Below, piece by piece: positions 8,873 to 18,144 of a stretch of 64,000 bases of DNA. Source of the stretch: an uncultured Pseudoruegeria sp. (GTDB taxonomy: Bacteria; Pseudomonadota; Alphaproteobacteria; Rhodobacterales; Rhodobacteraceae); contig CANMJD010000001.1 of NCBI GenBank assembly GCA_947498155.1, forward strand, positions 992,001 to 1,056,000, written 5' to 3'. Each line of letters opens with the position of its first letter. Positions within the stretch are counted from its first letter, which is position 1. The notes beneath the pieces are model-generated. The model was not told the origin of the DNA. It worked only from the letters and a program-made list of their open reading frames with translations, and made no database searches. Position numbers and translations under genes: made by a program.

Positions 8873-10162
8873 CTAGCCCTGATTACGGCCACCGCCGCCC
8901 TGTCCACCACCGCCGCCTGGACCGCGCCGGTTATTGGGGCCTTGCTCGCCTTTGGCTTGGCCTTGGCCTGCACCTTTGCCCATCATTTTATTCTGCCGCA
9001 CCAATTGGCGCACGGTTGTTGTCAGCACCGACAGATCGGTTCGGATATCGGTCACGGCTTCCTGTCGACCGGCGGCGACTTCTTCGAGAACCCGCAGCAA
9101 TTGCACATCGATCGAGCGCAGACGCATCCGGCTTTCCGCATCCATGCCCCCCGGCCCGCCACCGGTTTCGGCCTGCGCATTCAGTACCGCCAGCAACCGT
9201 TCCTGCCCCTCGACCACTCGGTCCATCGCCGAGGCGGCCCCGACATCGACTTCTAGCTTATTGGTCAACGCATAAACCGCATTCACTAGTGCATCCAGCC
9301 GGTCGTTGACCTGCGCACGGGCCGCATCCGAGCGGGTGACCATGTCTTGCATGGCCTCCATCTGCGCGGCCATTTGATCCAGCACAACCGCAACGGCGTC
9401 ATGGTCCAGATTGCCCTCGCCATCACCCGACGTGATTCCAACACGGGTGATCGTTGACAGCCATTCCTCAAGCTCACGGTAGAACCGGTTCTGGCCATGG
9501 CTGACAAAAAGCTCCAGCAGGCCGACAACCAGCGATCCGGCCAAACCCAGCAAAGAGGATGAAAACGCCGTCCCCATGCCGCCCAGCTGTTTTTCAAGGC
9601 CGGTCATCAGGCGCGAAAAGACCTCAATGCCGCCTTCGCCGTTCTCCGGTGCTAGTGCGCGGATGGTTTCCACCAAGGCCGGCACGGTTGTTGCCAAGCC
9701 GTAAAAGGTGCCAAGCAGCCCCAAAAAGATCAGAAGGTTGACGATATAGCGGGTGATGTCGCGGATCTCATCGATACGCGTTGCAACCGATTCTAGAATC
9801 GAGGAGGTCGAAGACGATGAAATCTGCTGCCGTGCAGAGCGTCCTGACAACATTGCCGCCAAAGGGGCCAAAAGACGCGGGACGCGCTTTTGCTCATGGC
9901 CGGGAACGCCGCGCACAAATCCGACGATCCAATTTGCAGAAAAGACGAGCTGTGCGACTTGCCAGAAACAGGCCAATACCCCGATCAAAAAGACAAAAGC
10001 AATAAAGCCGTTCAGATACAGATTGGCGAAAAACACCTCGGAGACCCGTGGCAACGCCACATAGGCCCCTGCCCCGACCAACGCCAGAACAATGAGCATT
10101 TCCGTGATCTGTCGCACGGGTTGGGAAAAATGTGCCGTTGCCTCGTGATCGGAGGGACCCAT
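8873..10162 (-). CDS. MotA/TolQ/ExbB-like proton channel family protein
   Basis: This roughly 429-residue inner-membrane protein begins MGPSDHEATAHFSQPVRQ. It has membrane segments near residues 20-40 and 50-75, and a pair around residues 140-230 within the ExbB-like YIVNLLIFLGLLGTFYGLATTVPAL and GMGTAFSSSLLGLAGSLVVGLLELF blocks. A cytoplasmic helical region follows, and then a Gly-rich tail (GPNNRRGPGGGGGQGGGG). The ATG at 10162 has AGGA 8 nt upstream; an ATG at 10201 and a TTG at 10225 in frame have no clear site. It precedes the OmpA/coiled-coil gene by 3 nt and is presumably its channel partner. The energised process is not identifiable. Confidence 0.85.
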   Translation of the reverse strand: MGPSDHEATAHFSQPVRQITEMLIVLALVGAGAYVALPRVSEVFFANLYLNGFIAFVFLIGVLACFWQVAQLVFSANWIVGFVRGVPGHEQKRVPRLLAPLAAMLSGRSARQQISSSSTSSILESVATRIDEIRDITRYIVNLLIFLGLLGTFYGLATTVPALVETIRALAPENGEGGIEVFSRLMTGLEKQLGGMGTAFSSSLLGLAGSLVVGLLELFVSHGQNRFYRELEEWLSTITRVGITSGDGEGNLDHDAVAVVLDQMAAQMEAMQDMVTRSDAARAQVNDRLDALVNAVYALTNKLEVDVGAASAMDRVVEGQERLLAVLNAQAETGGGPGGMDAESRMRLRSIDVQLLRVLEEVAAGRQEAVTDIRTDLSVLTTTVRQLVRQNKMMGKGAGQGQAKGEQGPNNRRGPGGGGGQGGGGRNQG

Positions 10163-10247
10163 AGGGACGATCCTGACCTGTTTCTTGTTATTTCCAACCA
10201 TAGGGGCAAGCCTATGATAAGCCAATAACTATCCTGATTTTCGCCGA

Positions 10248-10790
10248 TTAACGAGTCAGACGCTGCACCCGCGCCGTCAACCAGTCCAAATCCGCGTCTT
10301 CTATGCCCAATTCGCGCAAATGACTGGCAGTATTATACAAGTATTCCGTATTCGGCCCGCGCCCGCCGACAGCGGAGGAAATCACCTCTGCCTGACGCTC
10401 CAGCGGCAGAGCGCCGGTGTATTGCACATGATCGGTATCCACGATGTAGGTCACCGCATTGACCAGACGTCCGTCAGCCAGTTGCACATCATGCCAAATC
10501 TCAAGGTAGGCCGATGATACCAACTCGCGTTCGCGCAATTCGGCCAGCGTTTTTTCCTTATGTGCCGGGGCCACTGAAAAGGCCAAACCGTGGCATTCGG
10601 CCTCGGTGGCCGGATCAAGGGCCAAAACCAGCCCCGGATGCGCCTCGGATCCGCGATGATGGATCGACCACATGCAAAAGCTGCGCTGATAGCCGCTCAG
10701 CTTTGCCAGAACCCGCTCCTGAAAGGGAAACTCCGGATTCCACATCAAAGAGCCGTAGCCAAACACCCATAGGGGGGCGGTATCATTCAT
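10248..10790 (-). CDS. ChaC-type gamma-glutamylcyclotransferase
   Basis: The 180-residue product begins with the family's WVFGYGSLMWNP motif (residues 7-18), the glycine-rich substrate loop of ChaC-like enzymes. ChaC proteins cleave glutathione to 5-oxoproline and Cys-Gly in the cytosol. Other conserved elements are GLVLALDPATEAECHGLAFSV and the acidic region around ELRERELVSSAYLEIW. The ATG at 10790 is supported by AAGGA at 8 nt. It is divergent from the DUF2125 gene, 64 nt apart. Confidence 0.9.
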   Translation of the reverse strand: MNDTAPLWVFGYGSLMWNPEFPFQERVLAKLSGYQRSFCMWSIHHRGSEAHPGLVLALDPATEAECHGLAFSVAPAHKEKTLAELRERELVSSAYLEIWHDVQLADGRLVNAVTYIVDTDHVQYTGALPLERQAEVISSAVGGRGPNTEYLYNTASHLRELGIEDADLDWLTARVQRLTR

Positions 10791-10854
10791 CTTGCTGGTC
10801 CTTCTTGCTGCTGCTCTATAAACAACAGGCAAAGCCAAGAGGAAAGGGTCTTTG

Positions 10855-11856
10855 ATGCGGATTTTGATCGTTGCAATACTCATCGCCGCCACCGGTTGGA
10901 GCGGCTATTGGTGGTTTGGTGCCAGCACGGTTGAGAACGGTTTGAAAGACTGGTTTGCCGAACGGCATGCCGATGGCTGGGTGGCTGAATATGACACCCT
11001 GGAAACCCACGGCTTTCCCAATCGCTTTGATACCACCATTGACGGGCTGATGCTGGCTGATCCGGCCACAGGGTTGGCGTGGCGCGCACCGTTCTTTCAG
11101 ATTTTGGCGCTCAGCTATCAACCCGGCCATATCATCGCTGCATGGCCGCAGGAACAGACCGTGCAAACGCCACTGGAAACCATCACCATCGAAAATGAAA
11201 CCATGCGCGGCTCTGTGGTATTTTCGCCCACCAAGAATTTTGAACTTCAGCGCATGAACACCGAATTGTCTGCGCTTCGGGTTGCTTCAGATCGCGATTG
11301 GGATGCCGAAATGAGCAGCGGACAGCTTGCCATCCGCCAGACCACGGCGCGGGCCAATGCCTACGATATTTTCATTGAGGGGATCGGGGTAAAACCGGCG
11401 TCGGATGTTCTGGATCGTGTTGATCCGTTGGAAAAACTGCCCAACAGTTTTGAAACCCTACGGGCTGATTTTACTGTTGGATTTGATGCGCCATGGGACA
11501 GGTTCGCGATAGAACAACAGCGCCCGCAGCCCACCAGCATTGCCTTTAAAACCGTACAGGCAACTTGGGGACATCTGGACCTGCGGCTTGCTGGTGAACT
11601 GGACATAGATGCCGCCGGTCGCCCCTCGGGCACATTGACCATTAAAGCCAAGAACTGGCGCGATATGATTGGCATCGCGGTAGACAGCGGCACTTTGGGG
11701 CCGGATTTGGCCAAAACTATCGAACGTGGATTGGGAGCGTTGGCCGGATTATCCGGAAACGCGCAAACCCTTGATATCCCGCTAACGTTTCGCGATGGCG
11801 GGGTCTACATGGGCTTTGTGCCGCTTGGGCCAGCGCCGGTGTTCCGGCTGCGATAA
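10855..11856 (+). CDS. DUF2125 domain protein (secreted or membrane anchored)
   Basis: The 333-residue product starts with a hydrophobic signal or anchor (RILIVAILIAATGWSGYWWFG). It then shows the alphaproteobacterial DUF2125 pattern: W followed by a YDTLETHGFPNRFDTTIDGLMLADP block near residues 45-70. The rest is beta-rich with no catalytic motif. The function is unknown; AsmA-like envelope roles are only a structural guess. The ATG at 10855 follows AGAGGAAAGG; the TTG immediately before it is less likely. Confidence 0.85.
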   Translation: MRILIVAILIAATGWSGYWWFGASTVENGLKDWFAERHADGWVAEYDTLETHGFPNRFDTTIDGLMLADPATGLAWRAPFFQILALSYQPGHIIAAWPQEQTVQTPLETITIENETMRGSVVFSPTKNFELQRMNTELSALRVASDRDWDAEMSSGQLAIRQTTARANAYDIFIEGIGVKPASDVLDRVDPLEKLPNSFETLRADFTVGFDAPWDRFAIEQQRPQPTSIAFKTVQATWGHLDLRLAGELDIDAAGRPSGTLTIKAKNWRDMIGIAVDSGTLGPDLAKTIERGLGALAGLSGNAQTLDIPLTFRDGGVYMGFVPLGPAPVFRLR

Positions 11857-11885
11857 ACCTGCAGGGCGGTTCTTAAGCGCCGCCC

Positions 11886-12755
11886 TTATCGGCAATAAGA
11901 GCCACTGCGGTAACGGGCAGTGTCAAAGTGGAAATGGTCCCGATGGAAGCGATCCGCATTCGGGCCCAGCACAGTGCCGAACGGTGCACAGGCGTCTTTG
12001 TGAACCTTACGCATTGCTTTACTGTATTTCCTTTGGTTCCAACCCTTTAGCACGGTGACAGATTGGCCGTTTGCCAGATTAAACGCTGAAATATCGATCG
12101 CTCGGCCCTTGCCGTGCTCGCTGATTTTGCCACCGGACTGGTTGTTGCGTGTCCGGCAGGCATAGCCCGCTGCAACCTTTAACTCTTTCAAGCCGCCCAG
12201 TTTTTGGAACGCTGGAATAGCGGATTTTCCGACCCATGAATTCAACGCTTTGGCCGTGGTGCAATCCATCCGTGACGGCACTGACAGTTTGACACCGCTG
12301 ACATAATAGACCCGCACCGCATCAGGAATGCCGCATCCCCGAATACGTCCGGGCACGGGATCAATACGTTGACCGCGAATATCATCCGATCCGCATATTT
12401 CACCGTATTTGCCTGCTGGCCCCTTTGACGGCTTTTTTGCCATCGCCTTATGTAGGGATTCAAGGTTGGCGGGGCGGGCCTTGGGGCGCAGTTCGGGGGG
12501 GGCGAAATATTTAACCGCGACCAGCGGCGCAACCGTGGTTGAGCGGATTACCGTCGCAGGTTGCGGCGTAACAGGCGCTGCGGCAAGGATCGGGCGCGGT
12601 GTGGGCGCAAGGGCGGCCAGAACCACCGCACGTTCAACATCTGCAATAATCGGGCGCGCAGTGGGGCGCAACGAACTCTCAGGGGCGGCCGCGCTATGGG
12701 CAAATACCGCCCAAGTTGCAACGGTCAAGAACGCTATGGCCCCCAAATGCCTCAT
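11886..12755 (-). CDS. Extensin-like C-terminal domain protein
   Basis: A 289-residue exported protein with a cleavable signal peptide ([24 protein letters not shown]) and a low-complexity Pro/Ala/Arg region to about residue 110. The extensin-like domain follows, with conserved Cys residues (EICGSDDI, RGCGIPDAV, MDCTTAK, YACRTRN, DACAPFG, final SYCR). It also has the peptidase-M15-like SEHGKGRAIDIS motif and HRDHFHFD. Such domains are thought to act on cell-wall or polysaccharide material in the periplasm; the activity is unproven. Its ATG overlaps the tyrC stop codon by 4 nt, so it is translationally coupled to an amino-acid biosynthesis gene. Confidence 0.88.
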   Translation of the reverse strand: MRHLGAIAFLTVATWAVFAHSAAAPESSLRPTARPIIADVERAVVLAALAPTPRPILAAAPVTPQPATVIRSTTVAPLVAVKYFAPPELRPKARPANLESLHKAMAKKPSKGPAGKYGEICGSDDIRGQRIDPVPGRIRGCGIPDAVRVYYVSGVKLSVPSRMDCTTAKALNSWVGKSAIPAFQKLGGLKELKVAAGYACRTRNNQSGGKISEHGKGRAIDISAFNLANGQSVTVLKGWNQRKYSKAMRKVHKDACAPFGTVLGPNADRFHRDHFHFDTARYRSGSYCR

Positions 12756-13675
12756 CTGCCCCCCGATTTCCGGCCAAAATCAGGCGCGTCCGTATCCTGC
12801 CCCGCTTCGATAATGCCGCGCCGGATCGCCCGTGTACGGGTGAAATAATCATGCAGCATATCACCGTCGCCGGTGCGAATGGCGCGCTGCAAAGCAAAAA
12901 GCTCTTCGGTAAAGCGGCCCAGAATTTCCAGCGTCGCCTCTTTGTTATTCAGAAACACATCGCGCCACATCGTCGGGTCCGACGCCGCAATTCGGGTGAA
13001 ATCGCGAAAACCGGCGGCGGAGTATTTGATCACTTCGCTATCGGTCACACGGCGCAGATCATCGGCCACACCGACCATCGTATAGGCAATGAGATGCGGC
13101 GCATGGGAGGTCACCGCCAGCACCAGATCATGGTGGTCGGGTTCCATCTCTTCGACGTTGGCGCCGATGCCTTCCCAGAGCGCGCGCAGCTTTGCCACCG
13201 CATCGGGGGCGCTACCTTCAACCGGCACCAGCAGGCAAAAGCGGTTATCATACAGCTCTGCAAAGCCTGAACGCGGGCCGGAATGTTCGGTGCCCGCCAA
13301 AGGATGGGCCGGTACAAAATGCACAGTGTCCGGCAAATGCGGACCCACGGCCTCGATCACCGCCCGTTTGACAGAGCCGACGTCGCTGACTGTTGCGCCC
13401 GCTTTCAGATGCGGCGCGATTTCCTTGGCAACGGCATCCATTGCCCCGACCGGCACGCAAAGCACCACCAGATCAGCGTCTTTGACGGCCTCTGCGGCGG
13501 TGTCACAAATCCGGTCGCATAATCCGATGTCGCGAGCTGTGTCGCGGGTTTCGGCAGAACGCGCAAATCCGGTGACCTCGCCCGCCAAACCGCCGCGCTT
13601 CATCGCCCAGAACATCGAAGAGGCAATCAGGCCCAGACCGATCAGCGCGACTTTGTCATAGACCGGCGTGCTCAT
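12752..13675 (-). CDS. tyrC: Prephenate/arogenate dehydrogenase
   Basis: The 307-residue protein has an N-terminal Rossmann domain ([21 protein letters not shown] at residues 9-29) and the prephenate dehydrogenase core with the [11 protein letters not shown] motif. That motif contains the histidine that polarises the substrate hydroxyl. It oxidatively decarboxylates prephenate or arogenate towards tyrosine. The length and the absence of a chorismate mutase or ACT domain match cyclohexadienyl dehydrogenase TyrC. It overlaps hisC upstream by 4 nt and the extensin-like gene downstream by 4 nt. Confidence 0.93.
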   Translation of the reverse strand: MSTPVYDKVALIGLGLIASSMFWAMKRGGLAGEVTGFARSAETRDTARDIGLCDRICDTAAEAVKDADLVVLCVPVGAMDAVAKEIAPHLKAGATVSDVGSVKRAVIEAVGPHLPDTVHFVPAHPLAGTEHSGPRSGFAELYDNRFCLLVPVEGSAPDAVAKLRALWEGIGANVEEMEPDHHDLVLAVTSHAPHLIAYTMVGVADDLRRVTDSEVIKYSAAGFRDFTRIAASDPTMWRDVFLNNKEATLEILGRFTEELFALQRAIRTGDGDMLHDYFTRTRAIRRGIIEAGQDTDAPDFGRKSGGR

Positions 13676-14760
13676 GGGCGCTGTTCCTTAAAGGCGCGCA
13701 CGGCGGCCACAACGCGGCGACACGCGCTTTCATCGCCCACGGTAATACGCAGGCAATCCGGCAAGCCGTACCCCGCAACGCGCCGCACGATCAATCCGCG
13801 TGATTTAAGAAACTCATCGCAGGCCCCGGCTTCTTCGGGATCATGAAAACGGGCCAAGACAAAATTTGCGCAAGAGGTATCCGACGGCACCCCCAATTCG
13901 GCCAAAGCTTCGGCCATCCAGCCGCGCATCCGCGCGTTTTCTGTGCGGCATTTTTCAACATAGGCCTGATCACGCACCGCCGCTTCGGCAGCATCCAGAG
14001 CAACAGTGGACAGGTTAAAGGGGCCGCGCACGCGGTTTAGAATGTCGATAATCCGTTTTGGCCCGTAGCCCCAACCGATCCGCAATCCCCCAAGGCCGTA
14101 AATCTTGGAAAAGGTTCTGGTCATAAAGACGTTGTCGCGGCTTTCAACCAGCCCCGCCCCGCCGTCAAACCGGTTCACATATTCAGCATAAGCCCCATCA
14201 AGCACCAATAGCGCCCCTTTGGGCAAACCGGCGGCCAAGCGTCCGACTTCGTTGCTGCCGATCATTGTGCCGGTCGGGTTATTGGGATTGGCGATAAACA
14301 CAAGTTTGGTGTTCTCGGTACAGGCCGCCAACAGCGCATCCACATCGGTGACGCGCTCGTGCTCTTTGGCCTCTACCGGCGTGGCACCGGCGGCATGGGC
14401 CGAAATCCGGTACATTGAAAACCCGTGTTCGGTGAACAGAACCTCATCTCTCGGTCCGGCAAAGGCCTGACACAAGAAGGTAATGATCTCATCCGAACCG
14501 ACCCCGCAAATAATATTATCGGCGTCCAGATTATGCGTTTCGGCGATCGCCTTTCGCAGGCCTGAGTGATCCGTGGAAGGGTAGCGATGCACCGCATGGG
14601 CCGCTCGGCGGATTGCCTCTTGGGCGGTTTCGCTGGGGCCAAAGGGGTTTTCATTCGAGGACAGTTTCACAACGTCCTTCACCCCATCAACAGTGGCTTT
14701 CCCACCTTCGTATAATTTGATTTCCATGATCCCCGGCTGGGGAGCAATGCCTGCCGTCAT
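13672..14760 (-). CDS. hisC: Histidinol-phosphate aminotransferase (HisC-type, class I/II PLP)
   Basis: A 362-residue fold-type I aminotransferase. Recognisable blocks are [12 protein letters not shown] (residues 34-45), [38 protein letters not shown] and the PLP-lysine motif [18 protein letters not shown]. The family transfers amino groups to imidazole-acetol phosphate. Its coupling to tyrC suggests use in tyrosine/phenylalanine synthesis, since HisC paralogues accept aromatic keto acids. The ATG at 14760 has TAGGAG at 8 nt; a GTG at 14769 lies too close to it. Whether it serves histidine or aromatic synthesis cannot be told from sequence. Confidence 0.93.
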   Translation of the reverse strand: MTAGIAPQPGIMEIKLYEGGKATVDGVKDVVKLSSNENPFGPSETAQEAIRRAAHAVHRYPSTDHSGLRKAIAETHNLDADNIICGVGSDEIITFLCQAFAGPRDEVLFTEHGFSMYRISAHAAGATPVEAKEHERVTDVDALLAACTENTKLVFIANPNNPTGTMIGSNEVGRLAAGLPKGALLVLDGAYAEYVNRFDGGAGLVESRDNVFMTRTFSKIYGLGGLRIGWGYGPKRIIDILNRVRGPFNLSTVALDAAEAAVRDQAYVEKCRTENARMRGWMAEALAELGVPSDTSCANFVLARFHDPEEAGACDEFLKSRGLIVRRVAGYGLPDCLRITVGDESACRRVVAAVRAFKEQRP

Positions 14761-14883
14761 TTCACACACTCCTACGCGTCCGTCTTACTTAGCGGGGGAG
14801 ACAGGCTATGACCATATGAAAAAGGTCGCGCCCCTGTGCACAGAGACGCGCGTTGGTGGTTGGACAAACAGACTGATGCTGGC

Positions 14884-16314
14884 TTATTCGGCAGCCATCA
14901 TCGGCTTGAACCGCGCAGTGGTGCCGTCAACATCATATAGAGGACGCAGCTCAGCCGCCCGTTGGGTAAGTTCATTAACGGAATCAATGATGAATTGCAC
15001 GGTCTGCGGCGTCATCAGATAGCTGAAATTCAACCGCACCCAGCCGGGTTTCTGCAGTTCTTTACCGGCCTGCAAATCAGCAAACAGTGCCGCTGAATCC
15101 GCCTGATCAATGCCCAGCAACCGATGTGCATAGGGACCGGCACAAGCACAGCCGCCACGGGCCTGAATGCCGTAATAATCGCTCAGCATCCGGGTGAAAA
15201 GCTGCTGGTGGATCGGCTGCCCGTCGGCATCGTGCACCAGAAAGGAATAGATCGGCAGGCGATGGGCTTTATCAACGCCCAGCAAGGTCAGCTGCGGATT
15301 ATCCGCCCATCCCTTTAGCGCCATATCGTTATAGTGCGCTTCACAGTCCGCAATCACCTGCTCCCCCACGGCCTCTTTGACCAAAAACGCCAAGGCAGCA
15401 CGGATGTCGCCGATCACATTGGGGGTGCCTGCCTCTTCGCGGGTGGCAAGGTCGTCGGAATAAGCATGCCCCCACGGCGATACAAAAGACACGGTGCCGC
15501 CGCCGGGCCAGCTTGGGCTGTCACACATGCACACCGATTTACGCAGGATCAGCACGCCAGAGGCACCGGGACCACCGGGGAATTTATGCGGGGAAACTAC
15601 CACCGCATCCTTGGCCGCATCGCTGCCGGATTTCATATCAATCGGTAGATAAGGACCGGCACCGGCATAATCCCAGACCGCCCGCGCGCCATGGGATTTG
15701 AGCAGCCGCGTAACCGCATCCGCATCGGTGATAACCCCTGTGACGTTGGAGGCGGCGGAAAAGCTGCCCACCAGCAGATCGGCATCGGCATGGGCGATAA
15801 GCTGTTGTTCCAAATCCTGCAGATCAGGGCCACCGGCGGCGGATTCCGCAATCTCGACCACAAGTGCTCCGCTTTCGCGCCACGGCAGGATGTTGGAATG
15901 ATGCTCATAGGGGCCGATAAACACCACCGGATTTGCAACCTTTTTGATCCCCAGCAGCGTCACCAACCGGTTCAACCCTGCTGTCGCGCCCGAACCGGTA
16001 AAAATCACCGCCGCGTCTTCTTCTGCACCGGTGATACGGGCAATTTCCGCCCGTGCAGATCGCCGCATCCGGGTCATGAAAGCCCCGCAATAGGACGCCT
16101 CGGTATGGCTGTTGGCATAAAAAGGTAACACAGAGGACGCGATGAAATCTTCGACCTGTCGCAGGGCACGGCCCGAGGCAACATAATCGGCATACACCAG
16201 CGGCACCGCCCCATCGGGACCGGGGATCATCGCGCCCTCTCCGATCAGACCGGCCGAAAGTTGCGCGCGCAGGTCTGTCGTACGCAAAGAGTCTTTAAAA
16301 GTTGAAAGCGGCAT
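14884..16314 (-). CDS. Class-V aminotransferase / cysteine-desulfurase-like PLP enzyme
   Basis: This 476-residue PLP enzyme resembles the SufS/selenocysteine-lyase clade. Blocks are VYADYVASGRALRQVEDFI, FTGSGATAGLNRLV, GPYEHHSNILPWRESGA, WDYAGAGPYLPIDM and the PLP-lysine site VVVSPHKFPGGPGASGVL. The region after it has SFVSPWGHAYSDDLATREEAGTPN and a Cys-containing loop QARGGCACAGPYAHR. The reaction is unknown: it may be a cysteine/selenocysteine lyase or an aminotransferase. The ATG at 16314 has AAAGGA 7 nt upstream; 30 extra upstream codons are discounted. It is divergent from an Lrp-type regulator across a 192-nt region with a perfect inverted repeat. Confidence 0.87.
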   Translation of the reverse strand: MPLSTFKDSLRTTDLRAQLSAGLIGEGAMIPGPDGAVPLVYADYVASGRALRQVEDFIASSVLPFYANSHTEASYCGAFMTRMRRSARAEIARITGAEEDAAVIFTGSGATAGLNRLVTLLGIKKVANPVVFIGPYEHHSNILPWRESGALVVEIAESAAGGPDLQDLEQQLIAHADADLLVGSFSAASNVTGVITDADAVTRLLKSHGARAVWDYAGAGPYLPIDMKSGSDAAKDAVVVSPHKFPGGPGASGVLILRKSVCMCDSPSWPGGGTVSFVSPWGHAYSDDLATREEAGTPNVIGDIRAALAFLVKEAVGEQVIADCEAHYNDMALKGWADNPQLTLLGVDKAHRLPIYSFLVHDADGQPIHQQLFTRMLSDYYGIQARGGCACAGPYAHRLLGIDQADSAALFADLQAGKELQKPGWVRLNFSYLMTPQTVQFIIDSVNELTQRAAELRPLYDVDGTTARFKPMMAAE

Positions 16315-16370
16315 ATCTTTTCCTTTGTGTTGAAAAGAAAATGGCAGCACCACGTCGGGAAAACTTACCC

Positions 16371-16407
16371 TTTTTGACCCTGAATCAATGAATTTTTGGG
16401 TCAAAAA
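16371..16407. promoter_or_regulatory. Inverted repeat, candidate Lrp operator
   Basis: TTTTTGACCC (16371-16380) and GGGTCAAAAA (16398-16407) form a perfect 10-bp inverted repeat with a 17-nt A/T-rich spacer. It sits between the divergent PLP-enzyme and Lrp genes, about 57 nt upstream of the former's start. Position and symmetry suggest an operator for the adjacent Lrp regulator. Confidence 0.5.
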
Positions 16408-16506
16408 CCGGATTTTTTCACCCTTTACGATGTAGATGACAACACATAGTGAAATTATCAGATCAAGAACCTTGATTACGGCCCTATTCTGCGATCAAAT
16501 ACCCTG

Positions 16507-16971
16507 ATGAAAACAAAACCTTTGGATCAAATTGATTTTCGCATCCTCTCCGAATTGCAGCGGGATGGCGGGTTGTCCCAGCGCGAGTTGGCAGAACGGG
16601 TTGGCCTGTCGCAAAACGCTTGTTGGCGGCGCCTGCAAACGATGAATGAAAGCGGCGTCCTGCAGGGCACCAAGGCCAAGATTGACCGCAAGCTAACCGG
16701 TCTGGATTTGGTGGTGTTTGTGATGATCCGCACGCGTCATCATTCGGCAGACTGGCTCAAGGCGTTTCGCCGCCATGTGCTCACCCTGCCCGAAGTCGTG
16801 GATTTCCACCGCATCAGCGGCGATTATGATTACCTGCTCAAGGTCGTGACAGAGGATATGGAAAGCTATGATCGGGTGTATCAGCGATTGATTGAAGGGG
16901 TGGAGCTTGAAAGCGTCACTTCGTTTTTCGCCATGGAAGCCATCGCCGAAGAGCGCCCCTTGCCGCTCTGA
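16507..16971 (+). CDS. Lrp/AsnC-family transcriptional regulator
   Basis: The 154-residue product has an N-terminal HTH (LDQIDFRILSELQRDGGLSQRELAERVGLSQNACWRRLQTM at residues 5-45) and a RAM/ACT-like effector domain (GLDLVVFVMIRTRHHSADWLKAF ... SGDYDYLLKVVTEDMESYDRVYQRLI). Lrp-type proteins sense amino acids and bind as oligomers. Divergent transcription from the PLP enzyme suggests local control of that gene, the usual arrangement for this family. The ribosome site before the ATG is weak. Confidence 0.93.
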   Translation: MKTKPLDQIDFRILSELQRDGGLSQRELAERVGLSQNACWRRLQTMNESGVLQGTKAKIDRKLTGLDLVVFVMIRTRHHSADWLKAFRRHVLTLPEVVDFHRISGDYDYLLKVVTEDMESYDRVYQRLIEGVELESVTSFFAMEAIAEERPLPL

Positions 16972-17338
16972 GCCCTTCAGGCGCAACTTCCCCCTTCATT
17001 TTTGTCGATATTTTATACAAGTAAGGCATAAATGTGATTAAAAAACAGGCACTCATGATTTCGTTGACGTTCAGGTAATGTTAGGCATCTTACACTTCCT
17101 CTAAACGTGAAAACCCCGCTTCCGCCGCAGGGGTGACTTTCTGCGCGACCCCTTAAATCTATGGCAATTCAGAGGAGGCGGCGAATGAATGCCCCCTCTT
17201 AGAAACCTGCGACGGTACTTCAATAGCACAGGTAGTGCGACATACTGCCGCAGGGACACGACTCGCGACTTCAGTGACCATCAATCCTTTAATGAGGGTA
17301 ATCCTCTGCCCCAAATGCTCTGTTGCTCAGGAAGTTGA
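16972..17338 (+). promoter_or_regulatory. nap operon leader with alternative hairpins and a 5-codon mini-ORF
   Basis: This 367-nt gene-free region precedes napF. Three segments can pair in two exclusive ways. ACCCCGC (17113-17119) can pair with GCAGGGGT (17127-17134, one bulged A). Alternatively the AGGGGT of that segment can pair with ACCCCT (17148-17153). Further on, AGAGGAGG (17171-17178) lies ahead of an ATG at 17185 opening a five-codon frame (Met-Asn-Ala-Pro-Ser, stop at 17200-17202). The SD can pair with CCTCT near 17195. This resembles an attenuator or riboswitch-like leader. I do not recognise a known class, and no clear FNR box is seen. Confidence 0.4.
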
Positions 17339-17857
17339 ATGGAATCCGCTATTAGCCGACGCAGTTTTCTGCGGGGCAAAAGTTTGTCAGATAAGACCAC
17401 CACCGTGGTGATCCGCCCGCCTGGTGCTGATTTAAACACCTTTTCACAGCTGTGCACAGATTGTGATGCCTGCCATTCTATCTGCCCCGAAGGCATAATC
17501 TCTGTCGATCCGGCGGGACGGCCTTTTCTGGATTTTACCCAAGGTGCCTGCACGTTTTGCGGGGAATGCACCTCGGCCTGTCCAACTGATGCGTTGAACA
17601 AAGACCGCTTGGCCAATTGGTCGTGGAAAGCCCGGATCAAGCCGAATTGCTGGTCACTGAATGCCATCACTTGCCGCATGTGCCAAGACACCTGCGAAGA
17701 AGCGGCCATCGGGTTCAAACTGAAAACAGGCGGATGCGCAGAGCCCGTTATTGATCTAGCTCAATGCACAGGCTGCGGTGGATGTGTTTCTGTCTGCCCG
17801 GCAGACGCGGTCGAATTTTTCCAGAATACCGACCAACAGAAAGAGGATGTCGCATGA
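17339..17857 (+). CDS. napF: Ferredoxin-type protein NapF
   Basis: The 172-residue iron-sulfur protein begins MESAISRRSFLRG. It carries cysteine clusters CTDCDACHSICPEG, CTFCGECTSACP, CRMCQDTCEEA and CTGCGGCVSVCPAD, consistent with the four [4Fe-4S] sites of NapF. NapF is a cytoplasmic accessory that supports post-translational maturation of NapA. AGGAAG precedes the ATG. The stop codon overlaps the napD start (ATGA). Confidence 0.94.
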   Translation: MESAISRRSFLRGKSLSDKTTTVVIRPPGADLNTFSQLCTDCDACHSICPEGIISVDPAGRPFLDFTQGACTFCGECTSACPTDALNKDRLANWSWKARIKPNCWSLNAITCRMCQDTCEEAAIGFKLKTGGCAEPVIDLAQCTGCGGCVSVCPADAVEFFQNTDQQKEDVA

Positions 17858-18144
17858 ATATCTGTGGATGTCTTGTTCACGTCGCCCCCCGCTACAAAGA
17901 GCAAGCTGTTGCTTCGATCGAGGCCACAGAGGGTGCCGAAATCCATGGCCAGTCTGATGATGGCCGTTTTGTCGTTGTTGTCGAAGATACAGCGGAACGC
18001 TTCGCTTCGGACACGATCATGACGCTTCACCAGATTCCAGGCGTCGTTTCGCTGACGCTAAATTATCACCATTTTGAAGAACCCAATTCTGCCATCGAGC
18101 GCGCAGACATCCAGACTGGAGACCAGTTCAATGACCGTATCTGA
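17854..18144 (+). CDS. napD: NapA signal-peptide chaperone NapD
   Basis: A 96-residue protein starting [12 protein letters not shown]. It has the ferredoxin-like NapD fold features [23 protein letters not shown] and [37 protein letters not shown]. NapD binds the Tat signal of NapA and holds it until the molybdenum cofactor is inserted. The ATG overlaps the napF stop by 4 nt, and the 3' end overlaps napA by 14 nt. Confidence 0.93.
   Translation: MNICGCLVHVAPRYKEQAVASIEATEGAEIHGQSDDGRFVVVVEDTAERFASDTIMTLHQIPGVVSLTLNYHHFEEPNSAIERADIQTGDQFNDRI

Noticed and set aside
17749-17763. FNR-like TTGA-N6-TCAA inside napF
   Set aside because: It lies in the coding sequence near the napF end, just before napD. 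There is no promoter evidence and one outer position differs from consensus.
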